Shown: piece by piece, positions 16,498 through 25,063 of the stretch
Numbering within the stretch: position 1 is the stretch's first letter
Layout: the number at the start of each line of letters is the position of its first letter
DNA from: Fimbriiglobus sp.
Lineage (GTDB): Bacteria; Planctomycetota; Planctomycetia; Gemmatales; Gemmataceae
Direction of reading: 5' to 3'
Length of the DNA stretch: 53,950 nucleotides
Assembly (NCBI GenBank): GCA_022841795.1
Contig: JALHQU010000026.1
Location: 1 to 53,950, forward strand
Notes under the pieces: model-generated
What the model was told of the DNA's origin: nothing
The model's input: only the letters and a program-made list of their open reading frames with translations
Databases searched by the model: none
Program-made: the position numbers and the translations under genes

Positions 16498-17958
16498 TCA
16501 CGCGGCGGCTGCCGCGTTGCTCCGGTTGAACTGCCGGCCGACGAAGAAGAAGGCGATCGCCGCCCCCACGCACATGGCCGCGTCGAGGGCGAAGAACACC
16601 TGCGGGGACATCACGGTGTTGTAGGTACTGGCGTACTGCGAGTTGATCAGGTTGCCGAGGGCGTTGGTCACCAGGAAGCAGGCGGTGATGAACCCCTTCA
16701 TGCGGGCCGGGGCGTAGGCGTAGGATAGGTCGAGCATGGTGCCATACAGCAGCACCTCACCCAGGGTGAGCAGAACGTACGCCGCGACGATCCACAGCAT
16801 CGACACCTTCTCCCGGTCGCCGGCCGCCTCGGCGGTGGTCGCCACCACCACCGCGGGTGATGCGAACGCGGCCGCCCCCACAGATGTCTGGGTGTCGAAG
16901 GTGGCGACGGCCGCCTTCTCGGCGGCGGCAGTCACCGCCGGGGCGGCGTTAGCCGCGGACGCGGCGGCTAGGGCCATGATCGCCGGTCCGGCCCCGGTGA
17001 ACACGAACCCGAGCAGGATCTTGGTGGTGTGCGGCACGCGCTTGCCGGTCGGATCGACCCGCTTCCAGAACCACTGGAAGAAGACGATCATCAGCAGCAC
17101 GCACAGGGCGTTGATGAACTGGAACTGGTCGGCCGCCAGTCGCTTCCCGCCCCGCAGCCAGGTCGGCGCCCAGTCCGGCATCCAGCGGTTGATGTAGTCG
17201 CGGGCGAAGAACGTCCACTGGGTGTCGTTGTGCTCGTACACCACCCAGAAGAAGATCGTCAGCCCGAACACCCCGAGCAGCCGGGTGATCGTCCGCTGCT
17301 GCTCGGCCCGCTGCTCGGCGGTCATCGGCGGGGGCGGGCCGACCGTCTCCGTCGCGTAGTACGACTTGCCCAGGGCGAAGATGGCCAGGGCCACCGCCAT
17401 GAACCCGGCCGGCACCAGGAACGCCACCTGATACCCGTAGTCGTCGCGGATGAGCGGCAGGGCGAACAGCGAGATGAGCGCGCCGACGTTCACCGCGAAG
17501 TAGAACCACAGGAACGCGCTGGCCCGGAGCGGCCCGTTCCCCGGCCGCTGCTGGTCGTAGGTGAGGCCCATCAGGGCCGAGATGTTCGGCTTGATCACCC
17601 CGCTGCCCATCGCACACAGGGCAAGGGCGAGCATCACCACCCAATCGTTCTCGATGCCGATGAGTAGCTGGGCGATCACATACGGGACCGAGAACCCGAC
17701 GATCGTCCAGTACTTGCCCAGATAGCGGTCGGCCAGCCAGCCGCCGAGCAGCGGGAGGAAGTAGCAGCCCATCTTGAACAGGTAGTACCACTGGCTCGCT
17801 TTCTCGTCCGGCAGGCCGAGCTTGGTGGTCAGGTACAGCGGTAGGATGGCCCGCATCCCGTAGTAGCTACACCGCTCTGCGAACTCCCCCCAGAAGAAGA
17901 ACCAGATGGCGATCGGGTGGCGGGCGGCCGCGGCGGGCGGCGTGACATCAGCGGACAA
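16498..17958 (-). CDS. POT/PTR2 family proton-coupled oligopeptide transporter (copy 2)
   Basis: 486 residues, tandem paralogue of the preceding transporter. WGEFAERCSYYGMRAIL, GGWLADRYLGKYWTI and WFYFAVNVGALIS show the same POT signatures. It differs by an Ala-rich insertion of about 60 residues (AAASAANAAPAVTAAAEKA onward) in the loop before VSMLWIVAAYVLLTLGEV. TTG start at 17958, with GAGGA upstream just as in copy 1; the longer frame to 18075 has no similarity. The two genes probably arose by duplication and may differ in substrate or regulation. Confidence 0.92.
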   Translation of the reverse strand: MSADVTPPAAAARHPIAIWFFFWGEFAERCSYYGMRAILPLYLTTKLGLPDEKASQWYYLFKMGCYFLPLLGGWLADRYLGKYWTIVGFSVPYVIAQLLIGIENDWVVMLALALCAMGSGVIKPNISALMGLTYDQQRPGNGPLRASAFLWFYFAVNVGALISLFALPLIRDDYGYQVAFLVPAGFMAVALAIFALGKSYYATETVGPPPPMTAEQRAEQQRTITRLLGVFGLTIFFWVVYEHNDTQWTFFARDYINRWMPDWAPTWLRGGKRLAADQFQFINALCVLLMIVFFQWFWKRVDPTGKRVPHTTKILLGFVFTGAGPAIMALAAASAANAAPAVTAAAEKAAVATFDTQTSVGAAAFASPAVVVATTAEAAGDREKVSMLWIVAAYVLLTLGEVLLYGTMLDLSYAYAPARMKGFITACFLVTNALGNLINSQYASTYNTVMSPQVFFALDAAMCVGAAIAFFFVGRQFNRSNAAAAA

Positions 17959-18032
17959 GGGGAAGTCCTCGGGGCAGCGTGCGACCGGGGCGGCCGCGGG
18001 GTGGAGCGAATTTAACATCCCGGTAACGCGAG

Positions 18033-18057
18033 CGGCACGGGGAAAACCCCCGTGCCG
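18033..18057 (-). terminator. Strong hairpin after the prenyltransferase-repeat gene
   Basis: Ten-base stem CGGCACGGGG / CCCCGTGCCG with a 5-nt loop, 34 nt beyond the stop codon at 18091 on the minus strand. No T-run follows, so it is only a candidate terminator or a mini-palindrome. Confidence 0.45.
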
Positions 18058-18090
18058 CCGATTTCGTGCCGGCATCGCCCGCCCGCCCGG

Positions 18091-20079
18091 TCACTTCTTC
18101 GACTGCCCCTCGTGCCACTTGCTCCACGCGGCGGACGCCTTGATCTTGCTGTCGTCGTCCGTCTGCTTCGGCCCGAAGTCCACCCCGCCCAGGCTGACCA
18201 GCGAGGCGCGGGCGGCCCGCACCACCACGTCCGACGGGTCGGTGATCCGCTCGATCAAGGACGGGATGAACGCCTTCTCGTCCCGCATGCCGCACGCCAG
18301 CACCGCCGCCCGCCGCAGCTCCGCCTCCTTGTCCCGCAGCATCCCCTGGAGCGTCGGCTCCGTCATCCGCACCAGCCGCTCGGCCAGCGCCTCGCGGGCC
18401 AGCCGCCGCTTCTCCCCGTCCAGCCGGGCGGCGGCCAGCACCAGCCCCTTCGTCCACTTCGCCCCCTTCGTGTCGCGGGCCTCGGTCAGCACCTTGGTGA
18501 ACTCGGCCTCGTTCGCCGCCCCGGTCAGCGCCTTCGCCACCTTCTCCGCCTCGGTCGCCTCGGTCGGCTTCTCCACCTCCGGCAGGCCGATGCCGCCGCC
18601 TTTCGGCGGGGTGGGGGTGTCGTTCACCCCGCCGGCCGCGGCCCCGCCGCCGGCGCCGCGCTTGACCCGGTCCTTGTCCTGGGAGGGCGGGGCGGTGAGC
18701 GGGTTCTGGGCGCCGCCCCCGCGGAGTTCCACCTTGCCCGGATCCTTGCCCTTGTTCTTGGCCGACAGGTCTTTGGTGAAGTTCGCCTTGGCCAGGAACA
18801 GCAGGGCGAACGCGGTGTTGATGTCCGGCCCGTACTGGTCGTCGTTGAACGACCCGTCCCCGCCCTGCTTGGTCAGGACGATGGCCGACCCGTAGTCGTA
18901 CCAGTCCACCCCGCCGATGGTCTCCAGCTGGTACCCCACCGCCACCCGCTCGATCGACCACAGGGTGTACAGGCTGTTCCCCATGCCGACGAAGTTGCCC
19001 ATGCCCCCCTGGCTGGTGGCCAGCACGGACCCGATGGCCTTCAGCCCGGCCTCGACCGCCCGGTCGCGGGCGGTGGACGGGCGGGCCTTCACCGGCGGCT
19101 CGGCCTTGTCCCCGTCGCCGGTCTTCGGGTTGAAGAACGGGTCGTTCTCCGCCCCCTCCACCTTCTCCCCGTCCTTCTTGTCCGGCTTGGCTTTCTCCGG
19201 GTCGCGGGACGCCTTGCCGACGGCCAGCCCGAGCAGCCCGGCGCACGTCATCGCCACCGTCGAGTTGGCGTTGCCGGTCATGTTGTACCCCCACCCGCCG
19301 TCCCGCGTGTTCTGGGTGGTGAGGAAGTACGCCTCGATGACCGCCATGGCGTCCTTGATCGGCACCCCGTGCCGGCCGGCCACCCACAGGCCGATCAGCC
19401 CGAACTGGGTGTTCGAGTTGTCCCCGCTGCCGACCGCCCCGCCGGCCCCGCCGATGCTCCCGCGGCCGCGGGCCTGGATGGTCTGCTTCACCAGCCCGAG
19501 GATGCGGGCCGCCTCCGAGTGCAGCTTCGGCTTCGCCCGCTCGGCCGCCGCCCCGTCGGTCGGCTTCAGGAACCCGTCGTCCTTCTTGTCCGGCTTCTTG
19601 TCCCCGCCGAGCAACTCCCGCTTCTGCAGCGCCCCCTGCAGGCGGTTCAGCTCGGCCGCGTCCACCTGCTCCCACACCTGATAGCTGTACGACCCGTTCG
19701 CCCCCAGCCCGGCGTACAGCCGCACCCCGAGCATCTGGATGACCGGCACGTCCGCCGGGTCGCCCAGCCGGTCGAAGAACAGCACACACAGGGACACGTG
19801 GTATGTCTCGTGCTGGGCGAGGGCGATGGCCCGCAGCGTCTCGGCGATGAACTTCATCGCCGGCTCATCCGGCTTCACCCCCGTCTCCAGCATGGCCAGC
19901 CCGCACAGGGCCATCGTGCCCGCCCCGTGGACCCCGCCGGTGTTCTTCTTGGACGGGTCGAACGACCCCCGCAGGTAGTTCGCCCCCTTCTTGACGGCGT
20001 CGTCGATCCGCCGGGTGTCGGCAGCGGGGGCGGCCGCGGCGACGGCGGCGAGGGCTAGGACCGGCAGGACGAAACGCAT
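18091..20079 (-). CDS. Secreted prenyltransferase/squalene-oxidase-repeat protein with C-terminal HEAT-like region
   Basis: 662 residues. The ATG at 20079 gives signal peptide MRFVLPVLALAAVAAAAPAA. Residues about 25-400 contain repeats of the squalene-cyclase or prenyltransferase alpha-alpha-barrel type (GTMALCGLAML, NSNTQFGLIGLWVAG, RDGGWGYNMTGNANSTVAM, GSFNDDQYGPDINTAFALLFL). The C-terminal 130 residues look like HEAT or Armadillo-type repeats (LVRMTEPTLQGMLRDKEAEL). Between them is a low-complexity K-, D-, P- and G-rich stretch. Enzymatic residues for cyclases (DxDD) are not visible; secreted planctomycete proteins of this type have unknown roles. Confidence 0.78.
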   Translation of the reverse strand: MRFVLPVLALAAVAAAAPAADTRRIDDAVKKGANYLRGSFDPSKKNTGGVHGAGTMALCGLAMLETGVKPDEPAMKFIAETLRAIALAQHETYHVSLCVLFFDRLGDPADVPVIQMLGVRLYAGLGANGSYSYQVWEQVDAAELNRLQGALQKRELLGGDKKPDKKDDGFLKPTDGAAAERAKPKLHSEAARILGLVKQTIQARGRGSIGGAGGAVGSGDNSNTQFGLIGLWVAGRHGVPIKDAMAVIEAYFLTTQNTRDGGWGYNMTGNANSTVAMTCAGLLGLAVGKASRDPEKAKPDKKDGEKVEGAENDPFFNPKTGDGDKAEPPVKARPSTARDRAVEAGLKAIGSVLATSQGGMGNFVGMGNSLYTLWSIERVAVGYQLETIGGVDWYDYGSAIVLTKQGGDGSFNDDQYGPDINTAFALLFLAKANFTKDLSAKNKGKDPGKVELRGGGAQNPLTAPPSQDKDRVKRGAGGGAAAGGVNDTPTPPKGGGIGLPEVEKPTEATEAEKVAKALTGAANEAEFTKVLTEARDTKGAKWTKGLVLAAARLDGEKRRLAREALAERLVRMTEPTLQGMLRDKEAELRRAAVLACGMRDEKAFIPSLIERITDPSDVVVRAARASLVSLGGVDFGPKQTDDDSKIKASAAWSKWHEGQSKK

Positions 20080-20124
20080 GACGTGGCCTCGGGGGGTGTG
20101 ATCCGCAACCCGTTGTGAACCCGG

Positions 20125-20193
20125 CCGGGGTTGAAGTTCACGCTTCAGCGTGAGTGAGCGTTCCACACGCTGAAGCGTGAACTCCAACCCCGG
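20125..20193. repeat. 28-bp inverted repeat upstream of the prenyltransferase-repeat gene
   Basis: Arms 20125-20152 and 20166-20193 pair with a single mismatch and a 13-nt loop (first arm starts CCGGGGTTGAAG). It lies in the 193-nt gap between two minus-strand genes, in the leader region of the downstream one. Confidence 0.9.
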
Positions 20194-20272
20194 AGGCATT
20201 TCAGTCAGTGTACCACAACCTCGACCGGAATGAGGTGGTTGATCATGTACGTGTGGCGGTCCGGGTCGCGGC

Positions 20273-21286
20273 TCACCAGCCGGCCCCTTTCGTCTTCGTT
20301 TTCACCCGCACCAGTTGCTTGTCGGCGGTGATGTACAGGGTGCTGCCGTCGTCCCCCCACCCGCAGTTGGCGGTCGGCACGCCGGTGGTCAGGGTGCCCA
20401 GGTGCTTGCCGGTTTTGTCGAACACGATCACCCCGCCCGGCCCGGTGGCGAACACGTTGCCGGCCGCGTCCACCTTCAGCCCGTCCGGCAGGCCGGGCTT
20501 CTTGTCCTTCACCCACTGCGTGCTGTCGAAGAACACCTTGCCGGCGTCCAGGGTGCCGTCCGCCTTCACCGGGAACGCCATCCAGATCGCTTTCTCTGGG
20601 TCCGAGTTGGCGACGTACAAGGTCTTCTCGTCCGGGCTGAACGCGATGCCGTTCGGCCGGGTCATCTCCTTCGTCAGCAGGGTCAGCTTGCCGTCCGGGC
20701 TGAGCCGGTACACCCCCTGGAAGTCGAGTTCCTTGCCCTTGTCCTTCATCTGGCCGGGCAGGCCGTAGGGCGGGTCGGTGAAGTACAGGTCGCCGTTGCT
20801 CTTGAACGCGCAGTCGTTCGGGCTGTTCAGCCGCTTGCCCTCGAACTTGTCCACCAGGGTGACGAACTTGCCGTCCACCAGCCGGCTCACCCGCCGGTCG
20901 CCGTGCTGGCACAGGATCAGCTTGCCGTCCTTGTCCAGGGTCAGCCCGTTCGACCCCGGCTCCTTGCCGGTGAACTTGTCCATGCCGGTGTACCCGCTCG
21001 GCTTCAGGTGTTCCTTCAGCCCGTCCTTCGCGTTCCACTTCCAGGTCATGTTTTTCGGGATGTCGGAGAACAACAGGTGTCCGCCGTCCGCCCCCTTCAC
21101 CCACACCGGCCCTTCACTCCAGTCGAACCCGCCGGCCAGGATTTCGATGCCCGCGTCCTTCGGGATCAGGTCGTCGAACTTCGGGTCCAGCCGGTCGATG
21201 GTGCCGAGCGTCTTCGGCGTGTCGGCGGCGAACGTAGACGTGGTGAACAGGACAAGGGCGAGGCACACACTCCGACGGGCGGACAT
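20273..21286 (-). CDS. Secreted SMP-30/gluconolactonase-family beta-propeller
   Basis: 337 residues from ATG at 21286, with signal peptide MSARRSVCLALVLFTTSTFA. The six-bladed propeller of the SMP-30/gluconolactonase/LRE family is recognisable from SEGPVWVKG (metal Glu), LNSPNDCAFKSNGDLYFTDP (Asn and Asp ligands), RPNGIAFSPDEKTLYVANSD and GLPDGLKVDAAGNVFATGPG. The expected role is hydrolysis of sugar lactones outside the cytoplasm, which would fit the saccharolytic gene set of planctomycetes. It is divergent from the coiled-coil gene across 205 nt with no visible repeat. Confidence 0.9.
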   Translation of the reverse strand: MSARRSVCLALVLFTTSTFAADTPKTLGTIDRLDPKFDDLIPKDAGIEILAGGFDWSEGPVWVKGADGGHLLFSDIPKNMTWKWNAKDGLKEHLKPSGYTGMDKFTGKEPGSNGLTLDKDGKLILCQHGDRRVSRLVDGKFVTLVDKFEGKRLNSPNDCAFKSNGDLYFTDPPYGLPGQMKDKGKELDFQGVYRLSPDGKLTLLTKEMTRPNGIAFSPDEKTLYVANSDPEKAIWMAFPVKADGTLDAGKVFFDSTQWVKDKKPGLPDGLKVDAAGNVFATGPGGVIVFDKTGKHLGTLTTGVPTANCGWGDDGSTLYITADKQLVRVKTKTKGAGW

Positions 21287-21491
21287 GGGGGAACTCCGAA
21301 GGCGGGGGGAGGCCGTGGCCGACAACTCTGCCCACACTGTACCAACGGCATTCGTCGGAACAAGCGGTCTGCTCATCCCCCGCCGTTTATTCCGCTTGTC
21401 CACCCATCCGTCGGCCGATATAGCCGGTGCCGATCGCGCAAGTGAGGGGTCGGGGGGCGTGTGTAGGGCAACCAAGAGGGGGATCACGGCC

Positions 21492-22256
21492 GTGTCCACG
21501 AAGCGCACCGGAAGCGACGACCAGCACGACGAACGGATGGGGGCGGTGGCGGTGATGGCGGAGGCCACCCGGCACCACGACCCGCTGCGGACCGAGGAGG
21601 AAAAGCTGTCGGTGTTCTGGCGGGTGTTCGGCGGGACGCTCATCAGCGTGGCCGCGCTGGTGGCCATCACCGTGTTCAACAGCATGAACGGGAACATCAG
21701 CGAGCTGCGGAACGAGGTGAGCCGGCTGCACGAGGCGAAGGCGGAGTCGGCCAAGAAGGACGACCTGAACGCCCTCCGCACCCAACTCGCCACCTACGCC
21801 GAGTACCGCCGGGAGATCGACAGCCTGAAGGAGCGGGCGGGCAAGCACCGGGCCGAACTGGACGAGGTGAAGAAGGAGGCGACCGCCCAGGTGGAGGCGC
21901 TCAAGAAGGACGTGGCCGCGATGGAGGTGCTGAAGGAGAAACTGACGGGTGCGTCGGCGGACGCGAAGGCGGCGAAGGACGACCTGGCGAAGCTGCGGCA
22001 GGACGTGGACAAGAACCAGGCGTACGACATCGAGCGGCGGGATCGCCGCGACGTGCAGCACAAGCAGATCGAAGAGACGCTGAAGGACATCCAGAAGAAC
22101 CTGCTCGAAGCCCGCGAGAAGATCGCCCGGCTGGAAGGCCAGCAAACTCCGATGAAGCCGGCGGTCGGCGCCCCGGCCGACACCAAGGCGCCGGCCACCA
22201 AGCCGAAGACGAACAGCGGCCCGCGGCCGGCCACGCCGACCGGGGAGGGGAAGTAG
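21492..22256 (+). CDS. Membrane-anchored coiled-coil protein, function unknown
   Basis: 254 residues from GTG at 21492 (AGAGGGGG about 11 nt upstream); an ATG at 21537 is possible. A single transmembrane helix (about 40-60, VFGGTLISVAALVAITVF) follows a cytoplasmic N-terminus. The rest, about 62-225, is a long heptad-rich coiled coil dense in E, K, R and A, and the C-terminus is Pro- and Lys-rich. No conserved domain is recognised. It may be a scaffold protein of the cell envelope. Confidence 0.7.
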   Translation: MSTKRTGSDDQHDERMGAVAVMAEATRHHDPLRTEEEKLSVFWRVFGGTLISVAALVAITVFNSMNGNISELRNEVSRLHEAKAESAKKDDLNALRTQLATYAEYRREIDSLKERAGKHRAELDEVKKEATAQVEALKKDVAAMEVLKEKLTGASADAKAAKDDLAKLRQDVDKNQAYDIERRDRRDVQHKQIEETLKDIQKNLLEAREKIARLEGQQTPMKPAVGAPADTKAPATKPKTNSGPRPATPTGEGK

Positions 22257-22263
22257 CCGTCCG

Positions 22264-22283
22264 CGAAGCCGCGAGCGGCTTCG
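22264..22283. repeat. Palindrome CGAAGCCGC-GA-GCGGCTTCG
   Basis: Nine-base perfect stem with 2-nt centre, just after the stop of the coiled-coil gene and before the pseudouridine synthase. Same core as 23042-23073 and 45381-45398. Confidence 0.8.
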
Positions 22284-22295
22284 TATCATGCCCGC

Positions 22296-23039
22296 ATGGA
22301 ACGCCTGAACAAATTCCTGGCGCACGCCGGGGTCGGGTCGCGGCGGCACTGCGACACCCTGATCGCCTCCGGGCGGGTCAGAATCAACGGTCGGGTCGTC
22401 ACCAACCTGGGTACGCAGGTCGATCCGGACAAGCACAAGGTGGCGGTGGACGACTCGCCGGTGCGGACTGAGCGGCAAGTCTACTGGGTGGTTCACAAGC
22501 CGGTCGGCTACCTGTGCACCAACCACGACCCGAGCCAGCGGCCGCTCGCCCTCGAACTCATCCCGCACGTCGAGCAGCGGGTGTACACCGTCGGCCGGCT
22601 GGACGAGGCGAGCGAGGGCATGCTGTTGATGACGAACGACGGCGACCTGGCGCACAAGCTGATGCACCCGCGGTTCCAGATCGAGAAGACGTATCTGGTG
22701 CTGGTGGCCGGCAAGCCGTCCATCGCCGACCTGGAGCGGCTGCGGGAGGGGGTGTGGCTGAGCGACGGGAAGGTGAAGGCGAAGCACGTCAAGCGGGTGA
22801 AGCCACAGGGGGACAGCACCTGGCTGCGGGTGGTGCTGTGCGAGGGCAAGAACCGCGAGATCCGGCGGATGCTGGCCAAGCTGGGGCACAAGGTGATGCG
22901 GCTGCGGCGGATCGCCATCGGCCCGGTGCTGCTGGACAAGTTGCCGAAGGGGAAGGCGCGGAAGCTCAGCCTGCCGGAGTTGGAGTCGCTGAAGAAGCTC
23001 GTCTCGACCGCCGCCAGCCGGGCGAAAAAGGGGGAGTGA
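22296..23039 (+). CDS. rRNA pseudouridine synthase, RsuA/RluB family
   Basis: Isomerises a uridine in 16S or 23S rRNA. 247 residues. N-terminal S4 RNA-binding domain (LNKFLAHAGVGSRRHCDTLI), catalytic motif VGRLDEASEGMLLMTNDGDL with the nucleophilic Asp near residue 103, and the Rsu-specific CEGKNREIRRML. It is the RluB/RluE/RluF/RsuA type; which of these it is cannot be settled by eye. Starts at ATG 22296 and is followed directly by a palindrome. Confidence 0.93.
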   Translation: MERLNKFLAHAGVGSRRHCDTLIASGRVRINGRVVTNLGTQVDPDKHKVAVDDSPVRTERQVYWVVHKPVGYLCTNHDPSQRPLALELIPHVEQRVYTVGRLDEASEGMLLMTNDGDLAHKLMHPRFQIEKTYLVLVAGKPSIADLERLREGVWLSDGKVKAKHVKRVKPQGDSTWLRVVLCEGKNREIRRMLAKLGHKVMRLRRIAIGPVLLDKLPKGKARKLSLPELESLKKLVSTAASRAKKGE

Positions 23040-23041
23040 CC

Positions 23042-23073
23042 CTCGCGCGAAGCCGCTCGCGGCTTCGCGCGAG
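23042..23073. repeat. Perfect 32-nt palindrome after the pseudouridine synthase
   Basis: Arms of 15 nt (CTCGCGCGAAGCCGC) around TC. It starts 3 nt after the stop codon and ends 5 nt before the stop of the convergent TPR gene, so it may work as a bidirectional transcript end. Confidence 0.85.
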
Positions 23074-23078
23074 GGAAA

Positions 23079-23840
23079 TCAGCGGTTGTCCGCCCGGTAC
23101 GTCCGCAACCGGCCGATGTGCGCCGCCGGGCGGCTGCCCACATCGCGCCGCGTCGTCCGTCCGTCCGCCGGTTCGGCCTCGAACACTTTCAGGAACGGCA
23201 GCACCGCCGGCTGGGGTGCGCTCGTCGGCCGCTCGGCCCGCTGCCCCTGGGCCGCGAGGTCGAACCGAGCCTGTTGCCACAACTGGCGGATGGCCGGGTC
23301 GTGCGGGGCGAGGAACCGGGCCTGGCTGAGCAGGCGGAACGCCCGCTCGGACTGGCCGGCCTCGGCCAACCCCTCCGCGGCGATCTGCAACACCTCGCGG
23401 TCCACCGGGGCGGCTGTCACCGCCCGGCACAGCACGTTCACCCCGGACTTCGTCTCCCCGATCCGCACCATGGCGCGGCCGAGGGCGGCTTTGTATTTGG
23501 GCGTCGAAGCGTCCAACTGGTGGGCTTTCTTGTAGTGTTTAGCGGCCCGCCGGTCGCACCCGAACGGGTCGGTCTCGTAGGCTTGGGCGAGGGCGAAGTG
23601 CAACCCGGCGGTCGGCCGCAGTCGCACCGCTTCTCGGAGGTGCCGGCGGGCCAGCTTGAACCGCTCCGCCCGCACCGCCACCTCGGCTGCCGCCGCGTGC
23701 CCGCGGGCCGCCTCGGCCGAATCCGTGGCCGAGGGCAGGGCGGTGTCGAGTGCGGAGCGGGCGTCGGCCAGTTGCCCGGCCGATGCAAACCGCCCCGCCC
23801 GTTCGACCCCGGCGGAAAAAAGGGAGAGCATCCTGCTCAT
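23079..23840 (-). CDS. TPR-repeat protein
   Basis: 253 residues from ATG at 23840 with GGAGG six bases upstream. About five to six helical TPR units are visible, for example AAEVAVRAERFKLARRHLRE, LRPTAGLHFALAQAYETD and HYKKAHQLDASTPKYKAALG. The C-terminal 60 residues (after LAAQGQ) are Pro- and Arg-rich and without clear fold. Protein-protein adaptor, partner unknown. It is divergent from the ExeA-like gene across 224 nt. The open frame further upstream is non-coding in composition. Confidence 0.75.
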   Translation of the reverse strand: MSRMLSLFSAGVERAGRFASAGQLADARSALDTALPSATDSAEAARGHAAAAEVAVRAERFKLARRHLREAVRLRPTAGLHFALAQAYETDPFGCDRRAAKHYKKAHQLDASTPKYKAALGRAMVRIGETKSGVNVLCRAVTAAPVDREVLQIAAEGLAEAGQSERAFRLLSQARFLAPHDPAIRQLWQQARFDLAAQGQRAERPTSAPQPAVLPFLKVFEAEPADGRTTRRDVGSRPAAHIGRLRTYRADNR

Positions 23841-24064
23841 GAACTGCCTCCGTGCAGCCCTTGCTCGCAGTCGCGATGGTAAGCGGAATGTATACCGGCC
23901 GGTCCGCCGCCGGAGCAAGTCCAAAACCAATGCCATTTTCACCCAATCTTCCCCGACCGGCACAACCGGCGTCGGGATTACAGACGGTGAAACGGTTCAA
24001 GTCGCGCGTTCACCGGCGTCGATCAGACTCGGTGTGCTTGTCGGAGCGCAACGAGGATTCCGTC

Positions 24065-25015
24065 ATGGATCTGACCCGCTTCGGCCTCACCCGCCGGCCG
24101 TTCCGCGCCACGCCCGACACGTCGCTGGTTTGCCCGATCGAATCGCATGACGCAGCAATCACAGGGTTGAAGCGCGCGGCGGCGGAAGGCGGCGTCGCGC
24201 TGATCGACGGCGAGTCCGGATCGGGAAAGACCACGGCCGCATTGCGGGTGATGCAAACTCTGCCCGACGACACCCTGCGGGTGCTCGTGAACTACCCGCC
24301 GGCCGCGACCCCGGCCGATTTCCTTCAAGCGATGCTGTTCGACCTCGGCAAGCATTTCGTCGGCCTGCGGGAGCAGGAGCTGCGACTGACGGTCCACGAG
24401 GCAATCCTCGCGGCACTCGATGCGGGCCGGTCGGTAGCGGTGTTCGTGGATGAGGCGCACCACCTGACGGCCGAGGTGTGCGAGGAACTACGGCTGCTGG
24501 GCAACCTGGGGGTGCAGCGATCCGCCCCGTTGTTCATGCTGCTGGCAGGGCTGCCGACCATCCGGGAGCGACTCGGGGCACTTGCCCAGCGGGTTGCGGT
24601 TCGGTGTCGGCTGGAGCCGATGACCCGTGAGGAGACGGTACGGTACGTCCGGCATCAGGTCCGCGAGTGCGGTGGACGGCCGGACTGGCTGTTCACCGAC
24701 GAGGCGATGGCGCTGATCGCCGATACTGCCGGTGGCATCCCTCGGGCGGTGAACCGCGTTGCCGGTCGGGCGGTCGAACTGGCCGCCGACGCCGGGCACG
24801 AATGCGTGGACGCCGAACCCGTGTACGACGCCCTGGTTCAACTCGACCTGCTCGCAGCGGAGCCGGGGGATGCCGTCTTGCTGCCGATCCGTCCGGATGT
24901 GACGCCTGGGGAAGTCGTCCCGTCCGCCACCCCGCCGCCCGCGGTTCAACTCCGTCGCCCCGCCAAGACGACACAACAGACGACGCCCAGGAAGGGCAAG
25001 CGGAAGTCGGCCTAG
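24065..25015 (+). CDS. ExeA-like AAA+ ATPase
   Basis: 316 residues, ATG at 24065 with GAGGA six bases upstream. It opens MDLTRFGLTRRPFRATPDTS, the ExeA/MshM-type start (phe-x-phe-gly-pro-phe equivalents), followed by Walker A GESGSGKTT (49-57), Walker B AVFVDEAHHL, sensor-like LLAGLPTIRERLG and GGIPRAVNRVAGRA. Such ATPases occur in type II secretion, type IV pili, and next to a BY-kinase in XrtA/PEP-CTERM exopolysaccharide loci. The next gene here is a BY-kinase-like protein, matching the last arrangement. No other XrtA genes are in the window. Confidence 0.87.
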   Translation: MDLTRFGLTRRPFRATPDTSLVCPIESHDAAITGLKRAAAEGGVALIDGESGSGKTTAALRVMQTLPDDTLRVLVNYPPAATPADFLQAMLFDLGKHFVGLREQELRLTVHEAILAALDAGRSVAVFVDEAHHLTAEVCEELRLLGNLGVQRSAPLFMLLAGLPTIRERLGALAQRVAVRCRLEPMTREETVRYVRHQVRECGGRPDWLFTDEAMALIADTAGGIPRAVNRVAGRAVELAADAGHECVDAEPVYDALVQLDLLAAEPGDAVLLPIRPDVTPGEVVPSATPPPAVQLRRPAKTTQQTTPRKGKRKSA

Positions 25016-25063
25016 CCCGACGGACGTGCCGACACCGCACCGCAGCAGGCGAAGGAATCCCCC

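Noticed and set aside
18033-18057. Confident rho-independent terminator
   Set aside because: The stem is strong but no T-run follows on the minus strand, so it was kept only at low confidence.
23993-24030. GGTTCAAGTC stretch resembling a tRNA T-loop
   Set aside because: No acceptor or anticodon stem could be drawn around it; it lies in the leader of the ExeA-like gene.
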